Shown here: one piece after another, positions 42,367 through 54,123 of the stretch
Layout: the number at the start of each line of letters is the position of its first letter
How positions within the stretch are numbered: the first letter of the stretch is position 1
NCBI RefSeq assembly: GCF_036248255.1
Contig: NZ_CP109178.1
Span: forward strand, 7,383,001-7,447,000
Source of the DNA: Streptomyces sp. NBC_01717
GTDB lineage: Bacteria > Actinomycetota > Actinomycetes > Streptomycetales > Streptomycetaceae
Reading direction: 5' to 3'
DNA: 64,000 bases
The notes under the pieces: model-generated
What the model saw: only the letters and a program-made list of their open reading frames with translations
Database searches by the model: none
What the model was told of the DNA's origin: nothing
Translations under genes and position numbers: made by a program

Positions 42367-42561
42367 ATGCCGAAGAACAAGACGCACAGCGGTGCCAGCA
42401 AGCGCTTCAAGATCACCGGCTCCGGCAAGGTGCTCCGCGAGAAGGCCGGCAAGCGCCACCTGCTCGAGCACAAGTCGTCCAAGAAGACTCGCTCGCTGAC
42501 CGGCACGGTCGTCGTGGCTCCGGCCGACGCCAAGAAGATCAAGAAGCTTCTCGGCAAGTGA
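42367..42561 (+). CDS. rpmI: Ribosomal protein L35
   Basis: A 64-residue basic protein with the bL35 pattern [43 protein letters not shown]. It has GGAG 8 bases before the ATG. It sits between infC and rplT in the conserved order. Confidence 0.96.
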   Translation: MPKNKTHSGASKRFKITGSGKVLREKAGKRHLLEHKSSKKTRSLTGTVVVAPADAKKIKKLLGK

Positions 42562-42667
42562 GGCCAGGCCCCCGGTGAGTCCGGGGGCACGACCTCTGTC
42601 ACACCGGGACCAATTCGTTTCCGGGCCGTGTGAGTCCAACCACGGCCCCGCTACAAGGAGTTAACAA

Positions 42668-43051
42668 GTGGCACGCGTCAAGCGGGCAGTCAACGCCCAC
42701 AAGAAGCGCCGGGCAATCCTCGAGGCCGCCAGCGGTTACCGCGGTCAGCGCTCGCGCCTGTACCGCAAGGCCAAGGAGCAGGTCACCCACTCCCTGGTCT
42801 ACAACTACAACGACCGCAAGAAGCGCAAGGGCGACTTCCGTCAGCTGTGGATTCAGCGCATCAACGCCGCTGCCCGCCAGAACGGCATGACGTACAACCG
42901 CCTCATCCAGGGTCTGAAGGCCGCCAACATCGAGGTGGACCGCAAGATCCTGGCCGAGCTCGCGGTCAACGACGCCAACGCGTTCGCCGCCCTCGTCGAG
43001 GTTGCCCAGAAGGCCCTCCCGAGCGACGTCAACGCCCCGAAGGCCGCCTGA
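42668..43051 (+). CDS. rplT: Ribosomal protein L20
   Basis: A 127-residue 23S rRNA-binding protein needed early in 50S assembly. It has [67 protein letters not shown] and the conserved [21 protein letters not shown]. The start is GTG after AAGGAG. In other bacteria L20 represses its own operon by binding the leader. It ends the operon before a strong hairpin. Confidence 0.96.
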   Translation: MARVKRAVNAHKKRRAILEAASGYRGQRSRLYRKAKEQVTHSLVYNYNDRKKRKGDFRQLWIQRINAAARQNGMTYNRLIQGLKAANIEVDRKILAELAVNDANAFAALVEVAQKALPSDVNAPKAA

Positions 43052-43077
43052 TCCAGGGCACACTTCTTGGCTTTGAG

Positions 43078-43112
43078 CCGGACCCGCAGGCGCTCGTCGC
43101 CTGCGGGTCCGG
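43078..43112 (+). terminator. Hairpin terminator of infC-rpmI-rplT
   Basis: A perfect 14-bp stem CCGGACCCGCAGGC / GCCTGCGGGTCCGG with a 7-base loop, 26 bases after rplT. Confidence 0.9.
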
Positions 43113-43183
43113 TGCGTTGCACGAGGTGTTCCGCACCTCCGCCCGATCCGTACCTCCGCACGCAGAGAGGCCCGCCGCCGACC

Positions 43184-44026
43184 ATGGGCACCCCCGAACT
43201 GATCTCCCCGCGATCGCCGCGTGTCGCCGCCGCCCGGCGCCTTGCCAGGCGCAACTTCCGCGGCAAGGAGCGACGGTTCATCGCCGAGGGGCCGCAGGCC
43301 GTGCGCGAGGCCGCCGAGCACCGCGGCAGCGACGGTGAGCCGACGCTGCTGGAGCTCTTCGCCACCGTCGAGGCGGCCGAGCGGTACGCCGGCATCGTCG
43401 ACGCCGCCCACGCGGCCGGCGCCCGGGTGCACCTCGCCGACGGCGACACGCTCGCCGAGATGTCGCAGACCGTCACACCGCAGGGCCTGATCGGTGTCTG
43501 CCGCTTCCTCGACTCGCCGTTCGAGTCCATCCTCGCCGCGAAGCCCACCCTGGTCGCCGTCCTCGCCCATGTACGCGACCCCGGGAACGCCGGCACGGTG
43601 CTGCGCTGTGCCGACGCCGCCGGTGCCGACGCCGTCGTGCTCACGGACGCCTCCGTGGACCTGTACAACCCCAAGTCCGTGCGTGCGTCCGTCGGTTCGC
43701 TATTCCATCTGCCGGTCGCCGTCGGTGTACCGGTCGAGCAGGCGGTGCAGGGGCTGCGGGACGCGGGCGTACGGATCCTCGCCGCCGACGGCGCGGGCGA
43801 CGACGACCTCGACGACGAGCTCGACGCGGGCACCATGGGTGGGCCGACCGCCTGGGTCTTCGGCAACGAGGCCTGGGGCCTGCCGGAGGAGACCCGGGCG
43901 CTCGCCGACGCCGTCGTACGGGTGCCGATCCACGGCAAGGCGGAGAGCCTCAACCTCGCCACCGCCGCGGCCGTCTGTCTGTACGCCTCGGCGCGCGCCC
44001 AACGCCCCCGCCGCACCACCGGCTGA
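43184..44026 (+). CDS. TrmH/SpoU family RNA 2'-O-methyltransferase
   Basis: A 280-residue SPOUT methyltransferase for rRNA or tRNA ribose. The N-terminal substrate-binding domain has RLARRNFRGKERRFIAEGPQAVREAAEH. The knotted catalytic domain has the three motifs: LAHVRDPGNAGTVLRCADAAGADAV, TAWVFGNEAWGLPEETRALAD and VRVPIHGKAESLNLATAAAVCLY. The ATG at 43184 was chosen over longer frames because it begins the conserved part (MGTPELISPRSPRV). It follows rplT, as in most actinobacteria. Confidence 0.92.
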   Translation: MGTPELISPRSPRVAAARRLARRNFRGKERRFIAEGPQAVREAAEHRGSDGEPTLLELFATVEAAERYAGIVDAAHAAGARVHLADGDTLAEMSQTVTPQGLIGVCRFLDSPFESILAAKPTLVAVLAHVRDPGNAGTVLRCADAAGADAVVLTDASVDLYNPKSVRASVGSLFHLPVAVGVPVEQAVQGLRDAGVRILAADGAGDDDLDDELDAGTMGGPTAWVFGNEAWGLPEETRALADAVVRVPIHGKAESLNLATAAAVCLYASARAQRPRRTTG

Positions 44027-44170
44027 GCGTCCCGCGCCCCCAGGCCCGTATCCGGCCGTCCGGCGCATCACAGCGGTGCGCTGCCGCAGGGTGTCGCTCC
44101 GTGACCGACGACTAGTAGGGTGACGGACTCGGGGCCCACTGCACCGGTTCGAGAGGTGGGGTACGGGAAT

Positions 44171-45307
44171 ATGGCAGTCGGCATGAGCAGGCCGCGCGAG
44201 TCGCACATCGGCCGCGCGGACAGCATCGCGACCGTCACAACGGTCGCGGACGCGGACGGAGCCATCGACCCCGACGACCTCCCCGACGGTCTCGTCATCG
44301 CCGACGAGACGGGCCGGGTCATCTGCTTCAACTCCGCCGCCGCCCGGATCACCGCCGTCCCCCGGGCCGCCGCTCTCGGCCGCCCGCTGGAACACGCACT
44401 GCCGCTGGAGGACCTGAAGGGCCGCCGCTGGTGGGCGCTGACCGACCCGTACGGCGGCCTCGCCACCCGGGTCGGACAGCCCGAGCGGAATCTGCTGCTT
44501 CCCGGCGGCCGTGAGGTGCTGGTCTCCGCCCGGTACGTACGCGAGCGCCCCACCGGGCCCGTACGCCGGCTGGTGATCAGCCTGCGCGGCACCGAGGCCC
44601 GCCGCCGCACCGAGCGCAGCCACGCCGAACTGATCGCGACCGTCGCCCATGAGCTGCGCTCCCCGCTGACCTCGGTCAAGGGCTTCACCGCGACCCTGCT
44701 CGCCAAGTGGGAGCGGTTCACCGACGACCAGAAGCGGCTGATGCTGGAGACCGTCGACGCCGATGCCAACCGCGTCACCCGGCTCATCGCCGAACTGCTC
44801 GACATCTCCCGGATCGACTCGGGGCGCCTGGAACTGCGCCGCCAGCCGGTCGACCTCTCCGCCGCCGTCGAGCGGCACATCCAGGCCCTCACCGCGACCG
44901 GTCTGGCCCCCGACCGGTTCCTCGTCCGCACCCGGCAGCCGCTGCCCGCCGTCTGGGCCGACCCGGACAAGGTCGACCAGGTGCTGGGGAACCTGCTGGA
45001 AAACGCGGTGCGCCACGGCGAGGGAACCGTCACCATTGAGGTCGCACCCGCACCCGTGACCAGCGACGAGAAGGGAACGGCCGTCACCGTGAGCGACGAA
45101 GGCCCCGGCATCCCCGAGGAGTCGATGGGCCGTGTCTTCACCCGCTTCTGGCGCGGGAGCAAGCGGGGCGGGACGGGACTGGGCCTCTACATCGTCAAGG
45201 GCATCGTGGAGGCGCACGGCGGCACGATCACGGTCGGCCGAGGGCCCGGCGGCGGTGCCGAGTTCCGATTTATTCTGCCCGTGGGGGCGCCGGCCTACCT
45301 GAAATAG
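44171..45307 (+). CDS. PAS-domain sensor histidine kinase, orphan
   Basis: A 378-residue cytoplasmic histidine kinase. A PAS-like domain covers about residues 35-130 (LPDGLVIADETGRVICFNSAAARITAVPRAAALGRPLEHALP). HisKA has the H-box IATVAHELRSPLTSVKGFTATLLAKWERFT. The ATPase has N-box QVLGNLLENAVRHGEG, G1 VSDEGPGIPEESMGRVFTRFWRG and G2 RGGTGLGLYIVKGIVEAHGG. No membrane segment and no adjacent response regulator. The start at 44171 is one of several Met/Val options (44120, 44183). The gene is conserved between the methyltransferase and pheS. Confidence 0.88.
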   Translation: MAVGMSRPRESHIGRADSIATVTTVADADGAIDPDDLPDGLVIADETGRVICFNSAAARITAVPRAAALGRPLEHALPLEDLKGRRWWALTDPYGGLATRVGQPERNLLLPGGREVLVSARYVRERPTGPVRRLVISLRGTEARRRTERSHAELIATVAHELRSPLTSVKGFTATLLAKWERFTDDQKRLMLETVDADANRVTRLIAELLDISRIDSGRLELRRQPVDLSAAVERHIQALTATGLAPDRFLVRTRQPLPAVWADPDKVDQVLGNLLENAVRHGEGTVTIEVAPAPVTSDEKGTAVTVSDEGPGIPEESMGRVFTRFWRGSKRGGTGLGLYIVKGIVEAHGGTITVGRGPGGGAEFRFILPVGAPAYLK

Positions 45308-45398
45308 GCGAGCTTGCGCAGCAATCAGGCAGGGTGGCGGTGGGCGACGGGAGGGCCTGAGCAGCCCGCGGGCCTCTTCGACCCCTCGCGGCCTTTAG

Positions 45399-46645
<1,247 letters not shown>

Positions 46646-46646
<1 letters not shown>

Positions 46647-49156
46647 TGCGCGTCCCGCTTTCCTGGCTGCGGGAGTACGTCGACCTGCCGGCGACGGCGA
46701 CCGGCCGTGACGTACAGGCCAAGCTCGTCGCCGTCGGTCTCGAGGTCGAGACCGTCGAGCAGATCGGCGCCGGCCTCAAGGGCCCCCTGGTCGTCGGACA
46801 GGTACTGACCATCGAGGAGCTGGAGGGCTTCAAGAAGCCCATCCGCTTCTGCACCGTCGACGTCGGCTCCGCCAACGGCACCGGTGAGCCGCAGGAGATC
46901 GTCTGCGGAGCCCGCAACTTCGCCGTCGGCGACAAGGTCGTCGTGGTCCTCCCGGGCGCCGTGCTGCCCGGCGACTTCGCGATCGCCGCGCGCAAGACGT
47001 ACGGCAGGACCTCGCACGGCATGATCTGCTCCACCGACGAGCTCGGCATGGGCGACGACGGTACGCACGGCATCATCGTGCTGCCGCCGGAGCACGAGGT
47101 CGGCACCGATGCGATCGAGCTGCTCGAGCTCGTCGACGAGGTCCTCGACATCGCCGTCACGCCCGACCGCGGCTACTGCCTCTCCATGCGTGGCGTGGCC
47201 CGCGAGACCGCCATCGCGTACGGGCTGCCGCTGCGCGACCCGGCGCTCCTCGACGTTCCCGCGCCGAACGCGTTCGGTTACCCGGTGAAGATCGCCGACC
47301 CGATCGGCTGCGACAGGTTCACCGCGCGCACCGTCGTCGGCCTGGAGCCCGAGGCGCGTTCCCCGATCTGGCTGCAGCGCAGGCTGCAGAAGGCCGGGAT
47401 GCGCCCGATCTCGCTCGCCGTCGACATCACCAACTATGTGATGCTGGAGCTCGGCCAGCCGCTGCACGCCTACGACCGCACCCGCATCGACGGGCCGATC
47501 GGGGTGCGCCGCGCCCAGCAGGGCGAGAAGCTCACCACGCTCGACGGGACGGTCCGCGTCCTCGACGCCGAGGACCTGGTCATCACCGACGACCGCGGCC
47601 CGATCGGCCTCGCGGGCGTCATGGGCGGCGCCAACACGGAGATCGCCGACGTCAAGAACGGTGAGAACACCACCGAGGTCGTCATCGAGGCCGCGCACTT
47701 CGACGCGATCTCGATCGCCCGGACCGCGCGCCGCCACAAGCTGTCCTCCGAGGCGTCCAAGCGCTTCGAGCGCGGCGTCGACCCGCAGGCCGCGGCCGCT
47801 GCCGCGCAGCGCACCGTCGACCTGCTGGTGCTGCTCGCCGGCGGCACCGCCGAGGCCGGTGTCACCGAGGTCACCGCCCCGTCCGCGCCCCGCACCATCG
47901 CGATGCCCGCGGACCACCCCGACCGGGTGGCCGGTGTCGCGTACGGCCGCGAGACCGTGGTACGCCGCCTCCAGCAGGTCGGCTGCGACGTCTACGGGCA
48001 GGACGAGCTCCTCGTCACTGTGCCGTCCTGGCGGCCCGACCTGAGCGAGCCGAACGACCTCGCCGAAGAGGTCATCCGGCTCGAGGGGTACGAGAACCTT
48101 CCGTCCACCCTGCCGACGCCGCCGTCCGGCCGTGGGCTCACCGACCGCCAGCGGCTGCACCGCAGGTTCGGCCGGGCGCTGGCCGGAGCCGGCTATGTCG
48201 AGGCCCTGAACTACCCGTTCATCGGCGACGCCGTGCTCGACCAGCTCGGACTCGACGCCGACGACGCCCGCCGTCGTACGGTCAAGCTCGTCAACCCGCT
48301 CTCCGACGAGGAGCCGGCGCTGCGCACCACGCTGCTGCCGGGCCTGCTCGGCGCACTGCGGCGCAACGACGGCCGCGGCAGCCACGACCTCGCGCTCTTC
48401 GAGACCGGTCTGGTCTTCAGGCCGACCGGCGACGAGACGCAGACCGAACGGCTGACCGTCGACCGCCGTCCCACCGACGACGAGATCGCCGGCCTGAATG
48501 CCGCACTGCCGCGTCAGCCGCGCCGCGCCGCGGTCGTCCTCGCGGGCGCCCGCGAGCAGGCCGGCTGGTGGGGCAAGGGCCGCCCGGCCGACTGGGCGGA
48601 CTCCATCGAGGCCGCCCGCACGATCGCCCGTGAGGCCGGCGTCGAGCTGACCGTCCGCAGCGACCAGCACGCTCCGTGGCACCCCGGCCGCTGCGCCGCG
48701 CTGTTCGTGACGGTGGGCGGCGAGGAGACGCTCGTCGGACACGCCGGTGAGCTGCACCCGCGTGTCATCAAGGAGCTCCACCTGCCGGAGCGGACCTGCG
48801 CCATGGAGATCGAGCTCGACCTCCTGGAGCAGGCCGTCCACGGTGCGCTCCAGGCGCCGCGGATCTCCACCTTCCCGGTGGCGACCCAGGACGTCGCGCT
48901 GATCGTCGCGCAGGACGTGCCCGCCACGACGGTGGAGGATGCGCTGCGGGCCGGCGCCGGTCAACTCCTCGAATCGCTGCGGCTGTTCGACGTCTTCACC
49001 GGCGAACAGATCGGCGAGGGCAAGAAGTCGCTGGCGTACGCGCTGCGGTTCCGGGCCCCGGACCGCACGCTGACCGTCGACGAGGCCACGGCCGCCCGCG
49101 ACGCGGCGGTCGCCCTGGCCGCCGAGCGGACCGGTGCGGTACTGCGCGGAGCGTAG
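46646..49156 (+). CDS. pheT: Phenylalanyl-tRNA synthetase beta subunit
   Basis: An 836-residue subunit of the (alpha-beta)2 enzyme. In order: tRNA-binding OB fold about 40-160 ([38 protein letters not shown]), B3/4 editing domain about 220-400 ([45 protein letters not shown]), B5 domain, the catalytic-like core ([19 protein letters not shown]) and the C-terminal FDX anticodon-binding fold ([29 protein letters not shown]). It ends with the pheST terminator. Confidence 0.96.
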
Positions 49157-49265
49157 TAGGCCCACGGCGACCGTCCGGCGGGTGCGCGTGCCTTCCCGGG
49201 CGCGATCTCACCTGCTGCCTCGACGGCATGGGAGGGATCCCTCGACGGGCTTGAAGGCAAGTGGT

Positions 49266-49306
49266 GAGGAGGGGGCGTATCCGGTGGACGGATACGCCCC
49301 CTCCTC
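49266..49306 (+). terminator. Strong hairpin terminator after pheST
   Basis: A perfect 18-bp stem beginning GAGGAGGGGGCGTATCCG with a 5-base loop, 110 bases after pheT. The gap 49157-49671 holds this hairpin and presumably the promoter of the next gene; I see nothing else in it. Confidence 0.92.
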
Positions 49307-49671
49307 CTGTGCTCGCCGAACGGCGGGGGACCGCACGCGGGCCCCGTCCCGGCCCGGGGGAACCCGGTTCCGGTACGGCCCCGCAGCCACCCTCCGATCA
49401 GTGGGCAGTGGGTCGTGCGATCCTGCGCCGCCCGCGCTGCCACGGAGTGTCGGGCAGGTCGGCAGGGCGAACGGCGCGGGTGCGGGTCGTCGACTGTACG
49501 AGGGGGAGCAGACGACCCGGCCGCCTCTTGCGAGGCGACTGATTCAACCGATCGGCGACCAGGCGCAACAGAGTGCGCAGCGGGACGGTTCGGGCATTCC
49601 GTTCACACCCCGTGTGAAACGTGCTCCACTGGGGCGACACGCCTCAAGGCGTATCCGGCGGAGGAGGGGCA

Positions 49672-51012
49672 ATGGAGCCCAACATTCTGCTCGAGGCCCT
49701 GATCGACGAGGCGGGCGTCTCCCGGGCGGGCCTCGCCGCGCACGTCAATCGGGCCGGGCGTGCCCGAGGGCTGTCCCTGCGGTACGAACACACCGCCGTG
49801 GCACGCTGGTTGAAGGGCCAGCGCCCGCGCGGTCAGGTGCCCGACCTGATCTGTGAGGTGCTCGGCGACCGGCTGCACCGGCCGGTTTCGCTCGCCGACA
49901 TCGGGATGGCGTGCCCCGGCGGCAGTGCACCCGTGCCGGCCTCCACGCTCACCGGGTTCGTCGAGCGGGCCACCGCGCTGTGGCGGTCCGACGAACAGCA
50001 GCGCCCGCACGTCCTCGCCTCGGCGGCCGTCACCGGTACGACGGCGGTGATGCCGGTCTGGGAGTGGGAGAACCCGCCGGAGGACGCCGATGTCTCCCGT
50101 GCCGGTACGACACGTGTCTCCCCGGCCGACATAGCGATGCTGCGTGCGGCCCGTTCCCACTACGAACTGATGTACCGCAGGGCAGGTGGCATCGCGACCC
50201 GTTCCCGCATTGTCGGTTTCCTCAACGCCGAGACCGCCCCGCTGCTGCGCGGCGGCTACAGCGATGCGCTGGGCCGCCAGCTGCACCGGGCGACCGGCGG
50301 GCTGGTGGCCGTCGCGGGCATCTGCGCCTACGACTCCGACGCGCACGGTCTTGCCCAGCGCTACTTCCACCAGGCGCTGCGGCTGGCCAAGGCGAGCGGG
50401 GACCGGGGGCTCGGCGGGTATGTGATCGCTCTGCTCGTCAACCAGTCGCTGTTCCTGGCGGAGTACCGGCAGTCCGTCGCGTTCGCGGAGGCGGCGCTGC
50501 GGGCCGCCGGCCGGGACATCACACCCGCGCTGGCCGCCGATCTGTACGCGATGCAGGCCAAGGCGTACGCCCATCTCGGCGACGGCCACAGTGCCCTGGA
50601 GCGCATCCGGCGCGCCGAGTCGGAGGCCGGACGCATCCGTCCCGGGCACGAGCCCGACGAGACGGGGTACGTCGAGCCGGGCCTGGTCAATGTGCAGGTG
50701 GCCGAGGCGCTGCTCCGCCTCGGCGATCTGCCGGGGGCGCGGGAGCACGCCGCCGCGGCGGTACGGACGCCGGCGCACGACCGGGGCCGCGTACACCGGC
50801 TGGCCATACTGACGCACATCGAGCTGCGGCAGGGGGAGGCGGACCGAGCGGCCGGCACGGCGGCCGAAATGGCGGAACGGGTCCGGGGGATGGAGTCGCA
50901 GCGGCTGCGGGACCGGCTGCGCGCGGTGCGCCAGGATCTGATCGCGAGTCGCTGCGCCGACGCGGAGCGGGCCGCCGAACTCATCGAAGGCGCGTTGCGC
51001 GTACCGCTCTGA
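49672..51012 (+). CDS. TPR-containing transcriptional regulator, NsdA-like
   Basis: A 446-residue protein. An N-terminal XRE-like helical DNA-binding region covers about residues 1-70 (LLEALIDEAGVSRAGLAAHVNRAGRARGLSLRYEHTAVARWLKGQRPRG). The rest is helical with TPR-like repeats (AQRYFHQALRLAKASGD, AAFAEAALRAAGRDI-type, AKAYAHLGDGHSALERIRRAE). It is similar in layout to Streptomyces NsdA/BldD-neighbour regulators that affect development and antibiotic production; that link is by recall. GGAGGAGGGG lies 2-11 bases before the ATG. The NUDIX gene follows after 65 bases. Confidence 0.82.
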   Translation: MEPNILLEALIDEAGVSRAGLAAHVNRAGRARGLSLRYEHTAVARWLKGQRPRGQVPDLICEVLGDRLHRPVSLADIGMACPGGSAPVPASTLTGFVERATALWRSDEQQRPHVLASAAVTGTTAVMPVWEWENPPEDADVSRAGTTRVSPADIAMLRAARSHYELMYRRAGGIATRSRIVGFLNAETAPLLRGGYSDALGRQLHRATGGLVAVAGICAYDSDAHGLAQRYFHQALRLAKASGDRGLGGYVIALLVNQSLFLAEYRQSVAFAEAALRAAGRDITPALAADLYAMQAKAYAHLGDGHSALERIRRAESEAGRIRPGHEPDETGYVEPGLVNVQVAEALLRLGDLPGAREHAAAAVRTPAHDRGRVHRLAILTHIELRQGEADRAAGTAAEMAERVRGMESQRLRDRLRAVRQDLIASRCADAERAAELIEGALRVPL

Positions 51013-51077
51013 ACGTTCCCCTCCGGCGCTGCTCCTGCTGCGATGTTGCCACCAACATGTCGGAAGGTGGCAGAACT

Positions 51078-51608
51078 GTGCAGTGGACGAATCTGAACGA
51101 ACAAACCGTGTATGAAAACCGCTGGTTCCGGGTCAATCTGGCGGACGTCGCACTCCCCGACGGCCGACACCTCGACCACTACCTCGTGCGGCTGCGCCCC
51201 GTCGCGGCGGCAACCGTCGTCAACGAGGCCAATGAGGTACTCCTGCTGTGGCGGCACCGGTTCATCACCGACAGCTGGGGGTGGGAACTGGCCGCGGGCG
51301 TCGTCGAGGACGGCGAGGACATCGCCGCCGCGGCCGCCCGGGAGATGGAGGAGGAGACCGGCTGGCGCCCCGGCCCGCTGCGGCCGCTGCTGACCGTGGA
51401 GCCGTCGAACGGCCTCACCGACGCCCGGCACCACCTCTACTGGGCCGAGGAGGCCAGCTGGACCGGGCATCCGCAGGACGACTTCGAGTCGTCGCGGCGC
51501 GAGTGGATTCCGCTCAAGCTGGTGCCCGACATGATCGCCCGGGGCGAGGTCCCGGCCGCCAACATGGTGGCCGGGCTGATGATGCTCCATCACTTACGGC
51601 TGGGGTGA
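51078..51608 (+). CDS. NUDIX hydrolase
   Basis: A 176-residue pyrophosphohydrolase resembling ADP-ribose pyrophosphatases. The NUDIX box is intact as GVVEDGEDIAAAAAREMEEETGW (G-x5-E-x7-R-E-x2-E-E-x-G). The GTG at 51078 was chosen because GGAAGGTGG precedes it; ATG at 51057 is in frame but has no ribosome site. A dyad TGCCACC/GGTGGCA at 51046-51071 lies just upstream. The target is likely a nucleoside diphosphate sugar, but this is not fixed. Confidence 0.88.
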   Translation: MQWTNLNEQTVYENRWFRVNLADVALPDGRHLDHYLVRLRPVAAATVVNEANEVLLLWRHRFITDSWGWELAAGVVEDGEDIAAAAAREMEEETGWRPGPLRPLLTVEPSNGLTDARHHLYWAEEASWTGHPQDDFESSRREWIPLKLVPDMIARGEVPAANMVAGLMMLHHLRLG

Positions 51609-51659
51609 GCCCGGACCACCGCCCGGACGGGACCCGGGCTCCGTGACAGCCACGCACGC

Positions 51660-51690
51660 GGGGCCGGCCGGGGCGTCCCCGGCCGGCCCC
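51660..51690. terminator. Bidirectional hairpin
   Basis: A perfect 14-bp stem GGGGCCGGCCGGGG / CCCCGGCCGGCCCC with a 3-base loop between the convergent NUDIX and 3-hydroxyacyl-CoA dehydrogenase genes. Confidence 0.88.
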
Positions 51691-51709
51691 GTGCGGCCCC
51701 GATCAGCGG

Positions 51710-52570
51710 TCAGGAGTACGGGTAGAAGCCCGAGCCCGTCTTGCGGCCGAGCCGGCCCGCGTCCACCATCCGCTGGAGCAGCGGGGGAGCGGCGTACAGC
51801 GGCTCCTTGAACTCGGCGTACATCGAGTCGGCGACCGAGGCCACGGTGTCCAGACCGATCAGGTCGGAGAGCTTCAGCGGGCCCATCGGGTGGGCGCAGC
51901 CGAGCTCCATGCCGTTGTCGATGTCCTCGCGGCTGGCGATCCCCGACTCGAACATCCGGATCGCGGAGAGCAGATACGGGATCAGCAGCGCGTTGACGAC
52001 GAAGCCGGAGCGGTCCTGGGCGCGGATCGGGTGCTTGTCGAGCACGTCCTGCACCAGGGCCTCGGCGCGCGTGACCGTCTCGTCGGACGTGGTCAGCGCG
52101 GGGATCAGCTCGACGAGCTTCTGCACCGGGGCCGGGTTGAAGAAGTGGATGCCGATGACCTGGTCCGGGCGGGAGGTCGCGACGGCCAGCTTCACCAGCG
52201 GGATCGACGAGGTGTTGGAGGCCAAGATCGCGTCCCGCCGGGTCACCACCTGGTCGAGCACCTGGAAGATCTCGGTCTTGACCTGCTCGTTCTCCACGAC
52301 GGCCTCGATGACGAGATCGCGGTCCGCGAACTCGCCGAGGTCGGTGGTGAAGCTGAGGCGACCGAGTGTCTCGTCGCGCTCCACCTCCGTGATCTTGCCG
52401 CGTTCGGCGGCCTTGGAGAGGGAGTTGTGGAGCCGGGTGCGACCGATCTCCAGCGCCTCGCCGGTGGTCTCGGCCACCTTGACCTCGAGGCCGCTGCGGG
52501 CGCACACCTCCGCGATGCCTGCGCCCATCTGGCCACAGCCCACCACTCCGACGCGTGCAATGTCGGCCAT
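51710..52570 (-). CDS. 3-hydroxybutyryl-CoA dehydrogenase
   Basis: A 286-residue monofunctional 3-hydroxyacyl-CoA dehydrogenase that interconverts acetoacetyl-CoA and 3-hydroxybutyryl-CoA with NAD(P). The Rossmann motif is VGVVGCGQMGAGIAEVCARSG, followed by VIEAVVENEQVKTEIFQVLD and ASNTSSIPL. The family signature GIHFFNPAPVQKLVELIP contains the catalytic histidine. GAGGTGA precedes the ATG at 52570 by 8 bases, which excludes the longer frames. It probably feeds butyrate or ethylmalonyl-CoA metabolism; it stands alone here. Confidence 0.93.
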   Translation of the reverse strand: MADIARVGVVGCGQMGAGIAEVCARSGLEVKVAETTGEALEIGRTRLHNSLSKAAERGKITEVERDETLGRLSFTTDLGEFADRDLVIEAVVENEQVKTEIFQVLDQVVTRRDAILASNTSSIPLVKLAVATSRPDQVIGIHFFNPAPVQKLVELIPALTTSDETVTRAEALVQDVLDKHPIRAQDRSGFVVNALLIPYLLSAIRMFESGIASREDIDNGMELGCAHPMGPLKLSDLIGLDTVASVADSMYAEFKEPLYAAPPLLQRMVDAGRLGRKTGSGFYPYS

Positions 52571-52759
52571 AGAGTCCGTCACCTCGTGCCTTTCGCTGAT
52601 CTCCGTTCGGCGGACACCCGTCTGATTCCGGGCCCTGCCTCGACCCCCCGACGTTACTCCGCGACCTATGGACCATGACGGGCCGGGGCGGGCATGCTCA
52701 GCGTTACGCCCGATACCAGGGTGATGGATGAGGACACAGAGACGGCAGGTGGCAACGGA

Positions 52760-54055
52760 ATGCGGCAAATCGCCCGAAGGGGCTTTGTGGCGGGTGCGGC
52801 CGGAGTGGTCGCGGGGGTAGTTGCAGGAACCGCGGGGGCGGGTGAGGCCGTCGCCGTGACGCAGACTGTTCCAAAGGCCCGGACAGGTGCGTCGTCCGAG
52901 CAGCAGGCCCGCTCCCACTCCGTCGCCCGGCGTGAGCTGCGCGGCATGTGGGTCGCCACCGTCGCCAACATCGACTGGCCGTCCGCGCCCGGCCTGACAG
53001 CGGCGGAGCAGCAGGCCGAGCTGATCGACTACCTCGACGAGGCGGTCGACCGGCGGCTGAACGCCGTGATCCTCCAGGTCCGCCCGACCGCCGACGCGTT
53101 CTGGCCGTCGCCCTACGAGCCGTGGGCCCAGTACCTCACCGGGGTCCAGGGTCAGGACCCCGGCTGGGACCCGCTGGGCACGGCCGTCCGCGAGGCGCAC
53201 CGGCGCGGCCTCGAACTGCACGCCTGGTTCAACCCGTACCGGGTCGCCAACCACACCGACCCGTCCCGGCTGATCCCCACCCACCCCGCACGTCTGCACC
53301 CGGACTGGGTCCTGCCGTACGGCGGGAAGCTCTACTACAACCCCGGACTGCCCGAGGTCCGCCGCTTCGTCCAGGACGCCATGCTCGACGCGGTCCGCCG
53401 CTACGACATCGACGCCGTCCACTGGGACGACTACTTCTACCCGTACCCGGTCGCCGGACAGGTCTTCGACGACGACGCCACGTACGCGAAGTACGGCGCG
53501 GACTTCCCGGACAAGGCCGCCTGGCGCCGCGACAACACCGACAAGCTGGTGCGTGAGACCGCCGAGCGGATCAAGAAGATCAAGAAGAACGTCCAGTTCG
53601 GGATCAGCCCGTTCGGAGTCTGGCGCAACGCCGCGACCGACCCGCTCGGCTCGGACACCAAGGCAGGTGTGCAGACCTACGACGATCTGCACGCGGACAC
53701 CCGCGGCTGGGTCAAGAAGGGCTGGATCGACTACATCTGCCCGCAGATCTACTGGAACATCGGCTTCGCCGCCGCCGACTACGCCAAGCTGCTGCCCTGG
53801 TGGGACGAGGTCGTACGGGGCACGGGTGTCGATCTCTTCGTCGGGGAGGCGCTCTACAAGGCCGGTGACCCGGCCCAGCCGGCCGCCTGGCAGGACCCGG
53901 CCGAACTCTCCCGTCATCTGGACTTCGCCGCCGCCTACGACCAGGTGCGCGGCCATGTCTACTTCTCAGGGAAGGACGTCGTGACCGACCGGATCGGCAC
54001 GATGGCGCAGGTGGTCGCCGACCACTATCGACACAGGGTGCGCCCTCCTCGCTGA
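52760..54055 (+). CDS. Tat-exported glycoside hydrolase-like protein (GHL10/DUF187)
   Basis: A 431-residue exported protein. It begins with a twin-arginine signal (MRQIARRGFVAGAAGVVAGVVAGTAGAGEA). The (beta/alpha)8 barrel has the family pattern LRGMWVATVANIDWPSAPGL, VILQVRPTADAFWPSPYEPW, LELHAWFNPYRVAN, DAVHWDDYFYPYP and YICPQIYWNIGF. The start at 52760 follows AGGTGG by about 8 bases; in-frame ATGs at 52694 and 52724 give longer Tat n-regions. It probably acts on cell-wall or capsular glycan; no neighbour helps. Confidence 0.88.
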   Translation: MRQIARRGFVAGAAGVVAGVVAGTAGAGEAVAVTQTVPKARTGASSEQQARSHSVARRELRGMWVATVANIDWPSAPGLTAAEQQAELIDYLDEAVDRRLNAVILQVRPTADAFWPSPYEPWAQYLTGVQGQDPGWDPLGTAVREAHRRGLELHAWFNPYRVANHTDPSRLIPTHPARLHPDWVLPYGGKLYYNPGLPEVRRFVQDAMLDAVRRYDIDAVHWDDYFYPYPVAGQVFDDDATYAKYGADFPDKAAWRRDNTDKLVRETAERIKKIKKNVQFGISPFGVWRNAATDPLGSDTKAGVQTYDDLHADTRGWVKKGWIDYICPQIYWNIGFAAADYAKLLPWWDEVVRGTGVDLFVGEALYKAGDPAQPAAWQDPAELSRHLDFAAAYDQVRGHVYFSGKDVVTDRIGTMAQVVADHYRHRVRPPR

Positions 54056-54123
54056 CCCGAGGGGGCCGGAGGGGAGCGCACCTGGCTGTGGTGGTGCGGT
54101 CGGGGATGGTCCGCCCGGGGGCC

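Noticed and set aside
49157..49671. Small genes between pheT and the TPR regulator
   Set aside because: Open frames here lack ribosome sites and family patterns and overlap the strong terminator hairpin.
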